Below are positions 52,564-61,379 of a DNA stretch of 64,000 nucleotides, one piece after another. The stretch lies in assembly GCA_965227905.1 (NCBI GenBank), contig OZ245780.1, forward strand, positions 4,402,001 through 4,466,000, given 5' to 3'. Source of the DNA: CBDDHT01 sp965227905. Its GTDB lineage: Bacteria; Pseudomonadota; Alphaproteobacteria; Rhizobiales; Methyloligellaceae. Every line of letters begins with the position of its first letter. Position 1 is the first letter of the stretch. Below the pieces are notes generated by a model, which was not told the origin of the DNA, made no database searches, and saw only the letters and a program-made list of their open reading frames with translations. Both the position numbers and the translations under genes were made by a program.

Positions 52564-52831
52564 ATGAGGGTACTCCTCGCCTTTGGTTTCACTTTTTTCA
52601 GTTCGAAGCGTTCTTCGCTCTTCGGTGTGCGGAGAGAAAGATTCACGGTTTCAGACTGATTTGCAAGGGAAAGACACTTTTTGGCCATCGATTTGATGCG
52701 CCAATTAGCGGCAATCGCATAGCAGGCGTGCAACTTGCCACCTTGCCAGCCGGTAGCGCAACAGCGATGCTCCGACCATACCTGAGGCGCATCGGGCTCA
52801 TGCGCTGCACCAGCATCAAGAATCGACCTGC
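52564..52831. promoter_or_regulatory. Divergent promoter region of the peptide-uptake operon
   Basis: 268 bp between the binding-protein gene (minus) and the EamA transporter (plus). An in-frame ribosome site AGGAG precedes the former. No palindrome of note was seen. Confidence 0.4.
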
Positions 52832-53776
52832 ATGACCGATCACCCTTCAACGGGCGAAGTCGCTGAACGCAAGAACGACCCTATCAAAGGGGCCGTCTGG
52901 ATGTTGATTTCGTGCGCCCTCCTCTCCGGTCTGGCAGCGATCGGGCGTTATGTGATGCTCCAAGGCGTACCGCCCCTCGAAGTCATGTTTCTCCGCGTTC
53001 TTTTCGCTCTGATCGCCATGTCTCCTCTGTTGATGTATCGGGGGCTGGATATCGTCCGGACCAAGCAACTCAAGGTCTACATCGTTCGCGTATTTACCGG
53101 CATCGCAGCGATGATGACCTGGTTCTCCGCCATTGCACTCATTCCAATCGGCGAAGTCACCGCCATCAGCTTCCTCGCGCCGATTTTCACGACAATCGGA
53201 GCGGCGCTCGTTCTCGGCGAAGTCGTGCGGATGCGGCGTTGGATCGCGACGACAGTCGGGCTTCTTGGGGCCCTGGTCATTCTTCGCCCAGGCTTGGTCG
53301 AATTCGGGACTGGTGCCTGGCTGTCCCTGGGTTCCGCGCTCGCCATGGGCATTTCGAGTTTGATACTCAAATCCCTCACCAATGGAGATGACCCGGACAA
53401 AGTTGTCTTTATATCGACGGCGATGATGACGCCGATCACCTTCGTCATCGCCCTGTTCGTCTGGGAATGGCCGGAGCCACATGTCTGGCCTTATCTGCTC
53501 GCAATGGGGCCAGTTGCCATGCTCGGGCATCTGGCGCTCACGCGCGCGCTCGCCGCAACGGATGCCTCTGTCGTCATGGGGATCGACTTTGCAAGACTCC
53601 CCTTTGCAGTCCTGTTCGGATTTCTGGTCTTTGGTGAAATCATCGACGTTTGGACCTGGATCGGTGCCGGCATCATTTTTGCGGCGAGCGCCTATATCAT
53701 GCATCGCGAGGCGCGGATCAGACGCTTGAAAGCACGTGGTCAGTGGCCGCCTATCGCCGGCCGGCTGACGCGCTGA
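52832..53776 (+). CDS. EamA/DMT-family transporter
   Basis: 314 residues with ten hydrophobic helices arranged as two five-helix EamA repeats (first about 18-150, second about 165-300). Typical pieces: IALIPIGEVTAISFLAPIFTT, VTALIALAP-like ALGALVILRPGLVEF. Usually exports metabolites or amino acids. Diverges from the peptide operon, but no direct link shown. A large antisense open frame over it is a shadow. Confidence 0.9.
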   Translation: MTDHPSTGEVAERKNDPIKGAVWMLISCALLSGLAAIGRYVMLQGVPPLEVMFLRVLFALIAMSPLLMYRGLDIVRTKQLKVYIVRVFTGIAAMMTWFSAIALIPIGEVTAISFLAPIFTTIGAALVLGEVVRMRRWIATTVGLLGALVILRPGLVEFGTGAWLSLGSALAMGISSLILKSLTNGDDPDKVVFISTAMMTPITFVIALFVWEWPEPHVWPYLLAMGPVAMLGHLALTRALAATDASVVMGIDFARLPFAVLFGFLVFGEIIDVWTWIGAGIIFAASAYIMHREARIRRLKARGQWPPIAGRLTR

Positions 53777-53975
53777 CAACATCATAACCACAGTGTTTCA
53801 GTTGCGTTTCGGATGTTACGGCAGGCGACGGCGCACCCTATCGCGAAATCGTTGAATTTCGGTCGGTTTGCTCCCTTCTGCCCGCCAAATTGTTTCAATC
53901 CATTGGACTCTCTGCTTGCGCCCCCATTCTCAGCATCGGAACGGGAGCTTCATCACAAGCCACGGGAGACCAATC

Positions 53976-54170
53976 ATGCATCAGCTTCTCAAGACGACCG
54001 GACTCGCAACCGCCCTCGCCTTCGGCACTTTCGGCCAGACCGTATTCAGCACATCTCCAGTCAACGCTTTCGAAATCGTCATCAAGCAACCGCGTACCAG
54101 CAAACCCAAGCCTACGCGATCGCATAGCCGCAAGGTACTGCAAAGCAGCCACGGCGCAATCTGGCGATAG
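53976..54170 (+). CDS. Small secreted basic protein
   Basis: 64 residues from the ATG at 53976 (CGGGAGA seven bases upstream). A signal peptide (TTGLATALAFGTFGQTVFS, cleavage near VNA-FE) leaves about 32 residues rich in K, R, S and P. No family recognised. It ends 29 bases before the SRPBCC gene and may be cotranscribed. Confidence 0.55.
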   Translation: MHQLLKTTGLATALAFGTFGQTVFSTSPVNAFEIVIKQPRTSKPKPTRSHSRKVLQSSHGAIWR

Positions 54171-54199
54171 GTCGACCGGCAACGAAACAGGAAACCGTA

Positions 54200-54661
54200 A
54201 TGATACTGGAAGACAGCATTCTAATCAGAGCGCCGGCTTCGCAAGTCTTCGATTTCTTCGAAGTCATGGAACACAACTACCGAGGCTGGCACCCGGATCA
54301 TCTTTGTTTCGAATGGCGTGGAAAAAAGGGCGTTGCCCTCGGCAATCGCTTCTACTTCGAAGAGACGATCGCCGGCGCACTTCAGAAGAAGGAGGTAGCG
54401 TTCATCGAGGTCGAACCGAACCGCCTCATCGCCTTCGCACCGACGAACCGGTTCTTTCGGTTATTCCTTCCCCGGATATCCTTTACCATGAAGGAAACCG
54501 GAGACGGAACACTGTTTACGGCTCAAGTCATTATACGTATGGGCCCGCTTGCCCAATGGATGCATCGCCGGGAACTCGAAGCTGTGAAGAAGCATATGCG
54601 CGAGGAAGGCGAGAACCTCAAAATGATCCTGGAGGAAGGCCTCTCTCAGCAAGCCGCCTGA
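54200..54661 (+). CDS. SRPBCC-superfamily (START-like) protein
   Basis: 153 residues. Opens with ILIRAPASQVFDFFE, the first strand and helix of the helix-grip fold, and ends in a long helix (MHRRELEAVKKHMREEGENLK). Binds hydrophobic ligands in a deep pocket; here no named subfamily fits (a DUF-type polyketide-cyclase-like member). Start follows AGGAAA. A long hairpin lies just after its stop. Confidence 0.82.
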   Translation: MILEDSILIRAPASQVFDFFEVMEHNYRGWHPDHLCFEWRGKKGVALGNRFYFEETIAGALQKKEVAFIEVEPNRLIAFAPTNRFFRLFLPRISFTMKETGDGTLFTAQVIIRMGPLAQWMHRRELEAVKKHMREEGENLKMILEEGLSQQAA

Positions 54662-54666
54662 GAGGG

Positions 54667-54708
54667 CTAGAGCACTTACCATCTCAATAGAGCTGGTAAG
54701 TGCTCTAG
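54667..54708. terminator. Perfect 15-bp inverted repeat between convergent genes
   Basis: CTAGAGCACTTACCA (54667-54681) and TGGTAAGTGCTCTAG (54694-54708), 12-base loop. It contains the stop codon of the minus-strand CocE gene (54705). Two-way transcription block is likely. Confidence 0.65.
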
Positions 54709-56534
54709 CCGGCCTCTATCGGGAGTTCGATTTCCGATGCTTGCGCACCGCCCCGGTGGATCTGCCAGTTTCCGGGTCGGCCATGGGGCAGTCGTGAGAA
54801 ATTATCCTTGTCTGCACCGGCTATCGCAATTCGGATACGATGCCCCTGCCTGAAACACCAGGATGTGGCCATGAGTGGGAACCGCATTGCCACTGGCTCG
54901 CCTGGTGTCAATGGCGCGGCATCAGCTTCTGCAAAACTTCGCAACGGCCATGTAGCACGATAGGTTTCCGGCGGCGTGCTTTCCTTCCGATGCAGCGCCC
55001 TGAGCATACCCTCTGTCACATAGCGGATCGTCCCGTCCGGGGCTTCGTCCTCCAGATAAACAAACACGCACGCATCACGCTGGTCGCTGGTCAGATGGAG
55101 CGTGACAACACCATGTCCGCTCATCGTCAGATCTTCGCTGAGTGGCGCGGACGAATAGCGCAGAAGACGGTCAGGCGTCCTCGCCCAATGATCGTAATAA
55201 TCTTCGACGGCCAAAGCCTGAAGGCGGCCATAGCGCGTATTGCGACCAGAGCCCCAACCATAGTCCACCGTCATGGCATCATCGTCGTCAGCGCCCGGCT
55301 CATTCGCGAGCACGGCATTATCGGTCAGGAACAGTGTCTTCGAGTCTTGCGTGGGCGGCCAGTCAGAGGCGCTCTTCCATGTCTCCTCTGCCATCGTAAA
55401 ATACTGCACGGGAGCTTCTGCATCGAGACCTGTATCCATCTCCATCAGATACTCATCGAAGAAACGCAAGATCGCGCCGACGACGGGAAAAGCCGGTGCG
55501 GCGCTTTGGCGAAACGGACTGACGTTGGCCCTCGCCCCATGATCCCACGGACCCAGCAACAGATGACGTCGCCGCGGTGCAAGCGAAAGATGACGCGCGA
55601 CCGCTCCGTTCATGTAGGACCCGTCCATCCAACCTGAGATCGACAGGATCGCTACCTCGGGTCGGATACCGGCGGAATAGGAATGCGGGCTGAAGCTGTC
55701 GCTGGTGAAACTCGGATCATAAGGAAGCGCACGTTCGCGAAACTGGAACTCGCGAATGAAGTCCGGCATGTGCACATTGGCCACATGCTCTGCGACCGCC
55801 GCCTGGACAAGGGCCCCGTCGCTGTCGTCGTCGACAGGTGCCGGACCTTCGAAATTCGGATCGGCGAAATAGGCATATTTCTTGATCTCGGTCCGCAGGT
55901 CGTGGTCGAGAGCCTGCATGAGGTTATCATAGGCCGTGGCCAGCTGATTGAGCAGAATGCCACCCGGGTAGAAATGATCGATATAGGTGTCCCAGACCGC
56001 ACTGATGGGTGCGATCGCTTGGAGTGCGGGATGTCCAGTTGTCGCTGCAAAGTCGGATGCAGCACCGACATAAGAAATACCGGTCGCCCCGAGACGTCCG
56101 TTGCACCAGTCCTGGTCGACGACCCAATCCATGACTTTGGCATAGTCGCCGCGCTCGACAGGCGAGCGGAAAGAGTCGCGCGTGCCGAACGAAGCGCCCG
56201 TTCCGCGAACGTCCACGACGACCAGGGCATAACCACGTGGGATGAACATATCGCGGAAGATCGCAGCATTCGGGCAGGCTTCCGTACTGTTTGCAGCTCC
56301 GGCCGCTACCGCGAAACGTCGATAGTAGGGTGTGAAAATCAGGACCGTCGGAAAGCCGTCTTCAGGCGCCGGACCAATCGGAACATAAACATCGACGGCG
56401 AGACGCACGCCATCATCCATCGTTAGATAGCGCGACGATGGGATCGGCGGAATCGTGTGGGTGGTCTCCCTGGACTCAAAGTAAGTGGCCGGATCCAGCT
56501 TCCAGGCACCACTGCCTTTAGGATCATCACTCAT
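54705..56534 (-). CDS. CocE/NonD (X-Pro dipeptidyl-peptidase S15) hydrolase
   Basis: 609 residues. Alpha/beta hydrolase core with the nucleophile elbow GISYVG (S154), an oxyanion pattern FTPYYRR, and the C-terminal jelly roll of the S15 / cocaine-esterase family (VTLHLTSDQRDACVFVYLEDE split as TLHLTSDQ). The acid and base residues should be in LLGPWDHGA. Cuts an ester or an X-Pro peptide. No signal peptide. ATG at 56534 follows GGGGAG. Confidence 0.9.
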   Translation of the reverse strand: MSDDPKGSGAWKLDPATYFESRETTHTIPPIPSSRYLTMDDGVRLAVDVYVPIGPAPEDGFPTVLIFTPYYRRFAVAAGAANSTEACPNAAIFRDMFIPRGYALVVVDVRGTGASFGTRDSFRSPVERGDYAKVMDWVVDQDWCNGRLGATGISYVGAASDFAATTGHPALQAIAPISAVWDTYIDHFYPGGILLNQLATAYDNLMQALDHDLRTEIKKYAYFADPNFEGPAPVDDDSDGALVQAAVAEHVANVHMPDFIREFQFRERALPYDPSFTSDSFSPHSYSAGIRPEVAILSISGWMDGSYMNGAVARHLSLAPRRRHLLLGPWDHGARANVSPFRQSAAPAFPVVGAILRFFDEYLMEMDTGLDAEAPVQYFTMAEETWKSASDWPPTQDSKTLFLTDNAVLANEPGADDDDAMTVDYGWGSGRNTRYGRLQALAVEDYYDHWARTPDRLLRYSSAPLSEDLTMSGHGVVTLHLTSDQRDACVFVYLEDEAPDGTIRYVTEGMLRALHRKESTPPETYRATWPLRSFAEADAAPLTPGEPVAMRFPLMATSWCFRQGHRIRIAIAGADKDNFSRLPHGRPGNWQIHRGGAQASEIELPIEAG

Positions 56535-56582
56535 TGACGCGCTCCCCGAATTTCGTGCGTTGGCCTCGTAGCGGGCCTTGAG

Positions 56583-56984
56583 TCAGCGCCAAATCTCCAT
56601 CCTCTCAGGCGACGGACCGAGTCCGGCTGACGAAACGACACCATCTCTCGGGAGAAATGCGACGACGGTCAAGTCCATGGGCCGGGAATAAGCGCATGGA
56701 TCTCCACCGAGGAATCCCCGCCAGTCGGCGACAGTGTTGGGTTCGCCAAGGGCTTTGAGGCCAATGGCCGCACTGAGGAGATGCGGACCGATAGTCTCAT
56801 TCCGACCTATCGAACCAATAGTGCGCCGAACCCAAGCAGGAGCGATCGACGAGAAGAAGGTCGAGAATAGTGCACTGCTACCGATCGGTTGGCGAATGGA
56901 GTCCATCATTCGCCTGGCGGCTGTGCCTATGATTCTGCATCGGATTTCTGCTTGTCCGATCTCATTTGGACCGACCGGATCCAT
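56583..56984 (-). CDS. Doubtful 133-codon frame, unrecognised
   Basis: An open frame with no ribosome site before its ATG; opens MDPVGPNEIGQAEIRCRI and holds a hydrophobic part around SALFSTFFSSIAP. No family recognised. With the frame at 56927-57235 in another register it may be the remains of a decayed gene. Kept only because 700 bp here (56535-57241) would otherwise stand empty. Confidence 0.2.
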   Translation of the reverse strand: MDPVGPNEIGQAEIRCRIIGTAARRMMDSIRQPIGSSALFSTFFSSIAPAWVRRTIGSIGRNETIGPHLLSAAIGLKALGEPNTVADWRGFLGGDPCAYSRPMDLTVVAFLPRDGVVSSAGLGPSPERMEIWR

Positions 56985-57241
56985 AACGGCATTGGATTGA
57001 CGTTATGAGGCACACCTCCAAACGCTCTCATGCCGGGCTTACCGATTGCCCGGCTGCGATCACACAGGCGTTCTGTCCGGCGCTCGTTCGAAAGTGCGCG
57101 CGCAACAGCAATTCCTTGACGGATGCTGAGAGAGATTGGGACCGGGATCAAAGGAGCCGGCTTGGCGACCGGAACGTCACCAAGCCTTTTCCTCCCGACT
57201 GGCCGGTCGGCGACCAGACCGCGATAGCTGGACAAGGCCGA

Positions 57242-57547
57242 TTAGTGCTCGGCCATGCTGGCTTTGAGCGGCACGGCTTGAGCAGCCGGGCGCGCAGCGG
57301 TCGGTTGTGTGATATGACCGTTTCCATTGATGCCCTGCTGCGGCAGGACGCTGGCGATATGCTTCAGCAAACTGATCTGCGACTGGCGCACTTCGATCTC
57401 GAGAGACTTGGTGCGGATATCATCCTCAGCCCTCGTAATCAGCTGGCCGATACGGTTTCTCGCATCGTCGCCATCTAAAGAGATAGAGCTAATCTGATCG
57501 GCATATTCACTAAGGCGACGCAACTTTTCCAAATCCGACATAACCAT
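57242..57547 (-). CDS. Short coiled-coil protein of unknown function
   Basis: 101 residues from the ATG at 57547 (GGGG eight bases before); alternative starts at 57541 and 57559. Most of the chain is helix with heptad hydrophobics (LEKLRRLSEYADQISSISL, IEVRQSQISLLKHIAS), then a proline/alanine-rich tail (PTAARPAAQA). No family recognised. Divergent from arfB. Confidence 0.5.
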   Translation of the reverse strand: MVMSDLEKLRRLSEYADQISSISLDGDDARNRIGQLITRAEDDIRTKSLEIEVRQSQISLLKHIASVLPQQGINGNGHITQPTAARPAAQAVPLKASMAEH

Positions 57548-57668
57548 ACTGAACCCCACTGGTACTCTTACAAATTGCCTACTGTTCGCGCATAGCAGGC
57601 GAATGCGGCAGTTTGACGATTTTTACGGGAAAACACGGTAGAAAGTGGGCTTGCATCCGGGCAAAGCG

Positions 57669-58094
57669 ATGATTGAGATCAATGAAAACCTGTCGATTGA
57701 GGACGACGAAATCGTCGTGACATTCATCCGTTCGAGCGGACCAGGCGGGCAAAATGTGAACAAGGTTTCGACTGCGGTCCAGCTACGATTCGATGCACGC
57801 AACTCGCCATCGCTTCCGAACCCGGTCCGCGAGCGTCTTGAAAATATTGCAGGATCCAAACTGACGAAAGATGGTGAGATCGTCATCACAGCCAACCGCA
57901 AGCGAACACAGGATGCCAATCGCAGAGATGCGGTATCGCGGCTGGTACAGATGATCGAAGAGGCTGCGATTCCACCCAAGCCACGCATTCCGACCCGCCC
58001 AAGCCGTGCAGCAAAAAAAAGGCGTCTTGAATCGAAAGCGAGACGCTCGGCGGTCAAGAGCAGGCGCAGCGGCAAGATCAGGGAAGATGACTGA
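57669..58094 (+). CDS. arfB: Alternative ribosome-rescue factor ArfB (YaeJ) / peptidyl-tRNA hydrolase
   Basis: 141 residues from the ATG at 57669; the GTG at 57645 would add 8. The GGQ motif stands in RSSGPGGQNVNKVST, the loop that triggers peptidyl-tRNA hydrolysis, and the tail is rich in R and K (AAKKRRLESKARR), the part that enters the empty mRNA channel of stalled ribosomes. Length fits ArfB rather than the longer ICT1 or release factors. Confidence 0.93.
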   Translation: MIEINENLSIEDDEIVVTFIRSSGPGGQNVNKVSTAVQLRFDARNSPSLPNPVRERLENIAGSKLTKDGEIVITANRKRTQDANRRDAVSRLVQMIEEAAIPPKPRIPTRPSRAAKKRRLESKARRSAVKSRRSGKIREDD

Positions 58095-58129
58095 TCAGGC
58101 GCTGTGTTCTTGCCCCACCACAGGAGAGC

Positions 58130-58205
58130 CCCGGACTTGATCCGGGTCCCAGGGCAACATGGTACGTGCGTCTTTGGAAGCCCTGGGTCCCGGATCAAGT
58201 CCGGG
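58130..58205. repeat. Palindromic repeat element
   Basis: CCCGGACTTGATCCGGGTCC... (58130-58154) and its inverse (58181-58205) match at 24 of 25 positions with a 26-base loop; each arm holds the self-complementary core CCGGACTTGATCCGG. Between convergent arfB and the amidase. Same core as at 26888-27345 and 40941. Confidence 0.75.
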
Positions 58206-58231
58206 ACGTTGAATACATCTTCGCCCTATCC

Positions 58232-59656
58232 CTACCAGACTGAGATCTGAGGTTTCGCCGAGGTGAAATCCATCTCTCTTTCGAAAGCCCGTGCGGCCTG
58301 GAGCAACAACGCCTCCTCGAACGGTCTGGCAATGAGTTGAAATGCGACAGGCAAACCATTGGACGTCAGACCGCATGGCACGGTGATCGATGGAAAGCCC
58401 AAAAAATTGACGGGCCGTGTGCATTGCCCCGACGCGACGACCATTTCCGTGAATCCCGGATTGCCGCCCACGTCCGACGCCTCGATTGTCGGAATGGCAT
58501 AAGGCCAGACCGGCGTCAGCAAGAGATCGACGTCGCGGAACACCGTTTCGAGCGTGCTCCGCGCAAAGCGGCGCCGGAATTCGAGCGTCCGCACATAGGC
58601 ATCGGCCGAAACGAAGAGACCGGTCATCAATCGACCGAGCGTTTGTGGACCATAGTCATTTGCCCGTTCGGTCAGCCAATGGCTGTGTGCTGCTGAACCT
58701 TCGACAGCGATGATGAGTGTTGTCAGGCGGTTGGCGAGCGCAACATTCTCAATTTCGACATCTGAGACCGAGGCACACGTCCCGGCTATTGTCGATCGAA
58801 CGCTTTCGAGCAACGCGGCAACGTCATCGTCCAAACCATCGAAGAACACACTTCGCGGTACGCCCACCCGAAAGTCGCCCGCGCCATCTTCAATTGTCGC
58901 CATATATTCGGGAACAGGCAGATCCGCCGCCCCGGCGTCATCCGAATCATATCCTGCGAGAACCTGCAGCATGAGCGCCGCGTCGCGAACCGTGCGCGTC
59001 AGTGGCCCGACCGTATCCAGGCTATGGGATAAGGGCACGACCCCCGACCGCCCGACACGGCCGAGCGTTGGCTTGAGGCCGACCAGACCGCAGGCCGCAG
59101 CCGGCAAGCGCACCGATCCACCGGTATCGGTACCAAGCGCGGCCGGGACGACACCTGCAGCGACCATCGCGCCAGATCCACTCGAGGAGCCACCTGTGAT
59201 GTGAGCAGGATTCCAGGGGTTCTTCACGGCACCGGTAATGCTGTTATGGCCAGTTGTCCCGAGTGCGAATTCAACCGTATTGAGACGTGCCAGATCCAAG
59301 GCTCCGGCCTCATCCAGACGCTTACAAGCGAATGCCGTTCGTTCGGCCACCCGGCCCTGCATGATTTGCGAGCCTGCCTCGCAAAGCCAGCCTTCGCGCT
59401 CATAGATATCTTTATGAGCCAATGGCGCACCGAACAGCGGTGGCAGTGGAGCACCCTCGGCGCGTTGACGGTCGCATTCAGCAGCGGCGGCAAGCGCACC
59501 TTCGTCTTCAATCCGCGCAACCGCATTCAGCTCCGTACCGATGGTCGCGAGCTTCTCAAGCGTGGCCTGCGTCAGCGCCTCGACACTCACCTCCCCTTTG
59601 GCAATCGCGTCGCACGTTGCCTCGAGGGTCATTCCGAGTTCCGGCGTATCGCTCAT
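58232..59656 (-). CDS. Amidase-signature enzyme, AtzE-like large subunit
   Basis: 474 residues. Triad complete: K82 in PLAHKDI, cis-Ser S157 in GGSSSGSG, nucleophile S181 in GTDTGGS. The start overlaps the stop of a small upstream gene (ATGA, 59653) that resembles AtzG, the small GatC-like partner that keeps AtzE stable and active. AtzE acts on 1-carboxybiuret in cyanuric acid breakdown; here the substrate may differ, and no atzD or atzF gene is in the window. Confidence 0.85.
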   Translation of the reverse strand: MSDTPELGMTLEATCDAIAKGEVSVEALTQATLEKLATIGTELNAVARIEDEGALAAAAECDRQRAEGAPLPPLFGAPLAHKDIYEREGWLCEAGSQIMQGRVAERTAFACKRLDEAGALDLARLNTVEFALGTTGHNSITGAVKNPWNPAHITGGSSSGSGAMVAAGVVPAALGTDTGGSVRLPAAACGLVGLKPTLGRVGRSGVVPLSHSLDTVGPLTRTVRDAALMLQVLAGYDSDDAGAADLPVPEYMATIEDGAGDFRVGVPRSVFFDGLDDDVAALLESVRSTIAGTCASVSDVEIENVALANRLTTLIIAVEGSAAHSHWLTERANDYGPQTLGRLMTGLFVSADAYVRTLEFRRRFARSTLETVFRDVDLLLTPVWPYAIPTIEASDVGGNPGFTEMVVASGQCTRPVNFLGFPSITVPCGLTSNGLPVAFQLIARPFEEALLLQAARAFEREMDFTSAKPQISVW

Positions 59657-59856
59657 GACCGCGCCTTCGCAGATGCAACCAGCAGTCCGACGAATTTCCC
59701 TGGTGCTATCGGTGCGCTCGGATCGAAGAGCAGGCTGTCTGCGGCCTTCGCCATATTGCCCCCTGCCCCTTCCGCGTCTGAAACGCGAGTCTCGTCAATG
59801 CCTTGATCTTTCAATCGCTGGGCCCAACGCTGTGCTGGTGTCTCATCGGATGACAT
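59653..59856 (-). CDS. AtzG-like (DUF4089) small subunit
   Basis: 67 residues. A short two-to-three helix protein, opening with SSDETPAQRWAQ and containing the block LLFDPSAPIAPGKFVGLL near its end. Size, position directly before an amidase and the ATGA overlap are those of AtzG, a DUF4089 protein related to GatC. Identification rests mostly on context and the small motif, so a search should confirm it. Confidence 0.6.
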   Translation of the reverse strand: MSSDETPAQRWAQRLKDQGIDETRVSDAEGAGGNMAKAADSLLFDPSAPIAPGKFVGLLVASAKARS

Positions 59857-59925
59857 GAATTCGTTGCCCTCTTAAGTTTTCGGAATGACTCCGGGTCTCG
59901 TCGTCAGCTATCTTTCCGCCGATTG

Positions 59926-59963
59926 GTGCAACGTGCATCTGACTAGACGCACCCAACTTGCAC
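59926..59963. promoter_or_regulatory. Nested palindromes in the divergent amidase promoter region
   Basis: GTGC(A)TCT-GACT-AGACGCAC (59933-59952), one mismatch, lies inside GTGCAA (59926-59931) and TTGCAC (59958-59963). They sit between the AtzG-like gene (start 59856) and the plus-strand amidase (start 60054). A dimeric regulator controlling both arms is likely; no regulator gene lies next to it within this window. Confidence 0.5.
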
Positions 59964-60053
59964 TAACAGCAGAGAATCGATCAACTCTTCTGCGTTTCGT
60001 CGTTTCGATTAAGCGCAGGTTGATCTAGGCCATGCCGGTCAGGGAGCATCACC

Positions 60054-61379
60054 ATGCAAGAGAGAGTCGAACACAAGAACCTGGCGGCCAGCGCGGGCTC
60101 GACCCGGGCCCTTGCGGAGGACATTCGAAAAGGACGCCTGACCCCTCTCGAACTTGTCCAGCGCTACCTGGATCGCATTGCCGATGCGGATCCTTATGTC
60201 CGGGCGTGGCGTCAACTCGATGGTGAACGCGCATTGGAGATTGCAGAAAAACGCACTGAGGAAGCCACTGAGGGACGCATTCGCGGCCCCCTGCATGGCA
60301 TTCCTGTCGGTGTCAAAGATATCATTGATGTCCAAGGGCTCTCCACCTTGTGCAACTGCAAGGACCGGGCTGACCGGCCGCCCGAAGCCGCCGATGCCGA
60401 GATTGTCGTGAACTTGAAGCAAGCTGGAGCGATCGTACTTGGAAAGCTGCACACCACAGAGTTTGCATTCTTCGATCCATCTCCTGCGCGCAATCCATAC
60501 AATACAGACCACACGCCGGGCGGCTCATCGAGTGGCTCGGGGGCTGCCGTCGGCGCCGGCATGGTGCCGCTGGCGCTTGGCACTCAGACAGTTGCATCTG
60601 TGAACCGACCGGCTGCCTATTGCGGCGTCTCAGCATTCAAGCCGTCCACGCGGTCCATATGTGGTCATGGTATCGCGCCATTGGCTCCAAGCTACGACAC
60701 GGTGGGCTTCTATGGCGAAACACCGCTTGATGCGGCCTTTGCCTATGAGACCGTCATGCCGCCTTTCGCGCGTGCCGATGCGAAACCGGCACCCGAAGAA
60801 GCGCTGCAAATCCTCTTGCTCGAAGATCCTCTGATCTCGGACATGGATGGTGAGATGCGTCAGGCTTGGGAAGATATGGCGGAGAGTTTTGCCAAGACCG
60901 GCGCGACCGTCGAACGCCGCCCCTCACCGATCCCCTTTGAACGCCTTCAGAAACTCCAATGGTCCACCATGCTGTGGGAGGCAAGTCGTGTGCTGGGCTA
61001 TCTCCTTGAGAGGCCAAAGGGCAATGTCGGCGAGAAACTCCTGGACGCGATAAGGCAGGGTTTGGATATCTCCGAGGATCAGTATTTTACCGAGCGCTCT
61101 GAGATCGATGACCTCCGCCATACGCTGCTGCGCGACGATACCGAAATCGATGCCTTTTTGTGGCCGGCCGCGCCGACCACGGCACCAGAGGGCATCGGCT
61201 GGACGGGCGATCCGAAATACATCTCTCCCTGGACGGCCATTGGCGGGCCGGTCGTCACGATCCCTGCAGGTCTTGCTTCGAATGGCCTGCCTTTGGGGTG
61301 TATCCTCGCAAGTGCGCCCGGCTCCGATCTCGACATGATACGCATGTTGGGAAGACTGACCGCCGATAAGACTGGATGA
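60054..61379 (+). CDS. Amidase-signature enzyme (stand-alone type)
   Basis: 441 residues. Triad: K88 in PVGVKDI, cis-Ser S158 in GGSSSGSG, nucleophile S182 in GTQTVASVNRPAAYCG. The TQT...S...RPA variant of the nucleophile strand is found in a subgroup of amidases. Substrate unknown. ATG at 60054; stop overlaps the MFS start (ATGA at 61376), so transport and hydrolysis are coupled. Confidence 0.9.
   Translation: MQERVEHKNLAASAGSTRALAEDIRKGRLTPLELVQRYLDRIADADPYVRAWRQLDGERALEIAEKRTEEATEGRIRGPLHGIPVGVKDIIDVQGLSTLCNCKDRADRPPEAADAEIVVNLKQAGAIVLGKLHTTEFAFFDPSPARNPYNTDHTPGGSSSGSGAAVGAGMVPLALGTQTVASVNRPAAYCGVSAFKPSTRSICGHGIAPLAPSYDTVGFYGETPLDAAFAYETVMPPFARADAKPAPEEALQILLLEDPLISDMDGEMRQAWEDMAESFAKTGATVERRPSPIPFERLQKLQWSTMLWEASRVLGYLLERPKGNVGEKLLDAIRQGLDISEDQYFTERSEIDDLRHTLLRDDTEIDAFLWPAAPTTAPEGIGWTGDPKYISPWTAIGGPVVTIPAGLASNGLPLGCILASAPGSDLDMIRMLGRLTADKTG

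Noticed and set aside
52847..53791. 314-codon open frame antisense to the EamA transporter
   Set aside because: It mirrors the transporter exactly, is rich in R, D, H and P with no family features; the plus-strand frame has ten membrane helices. A composition shadow.
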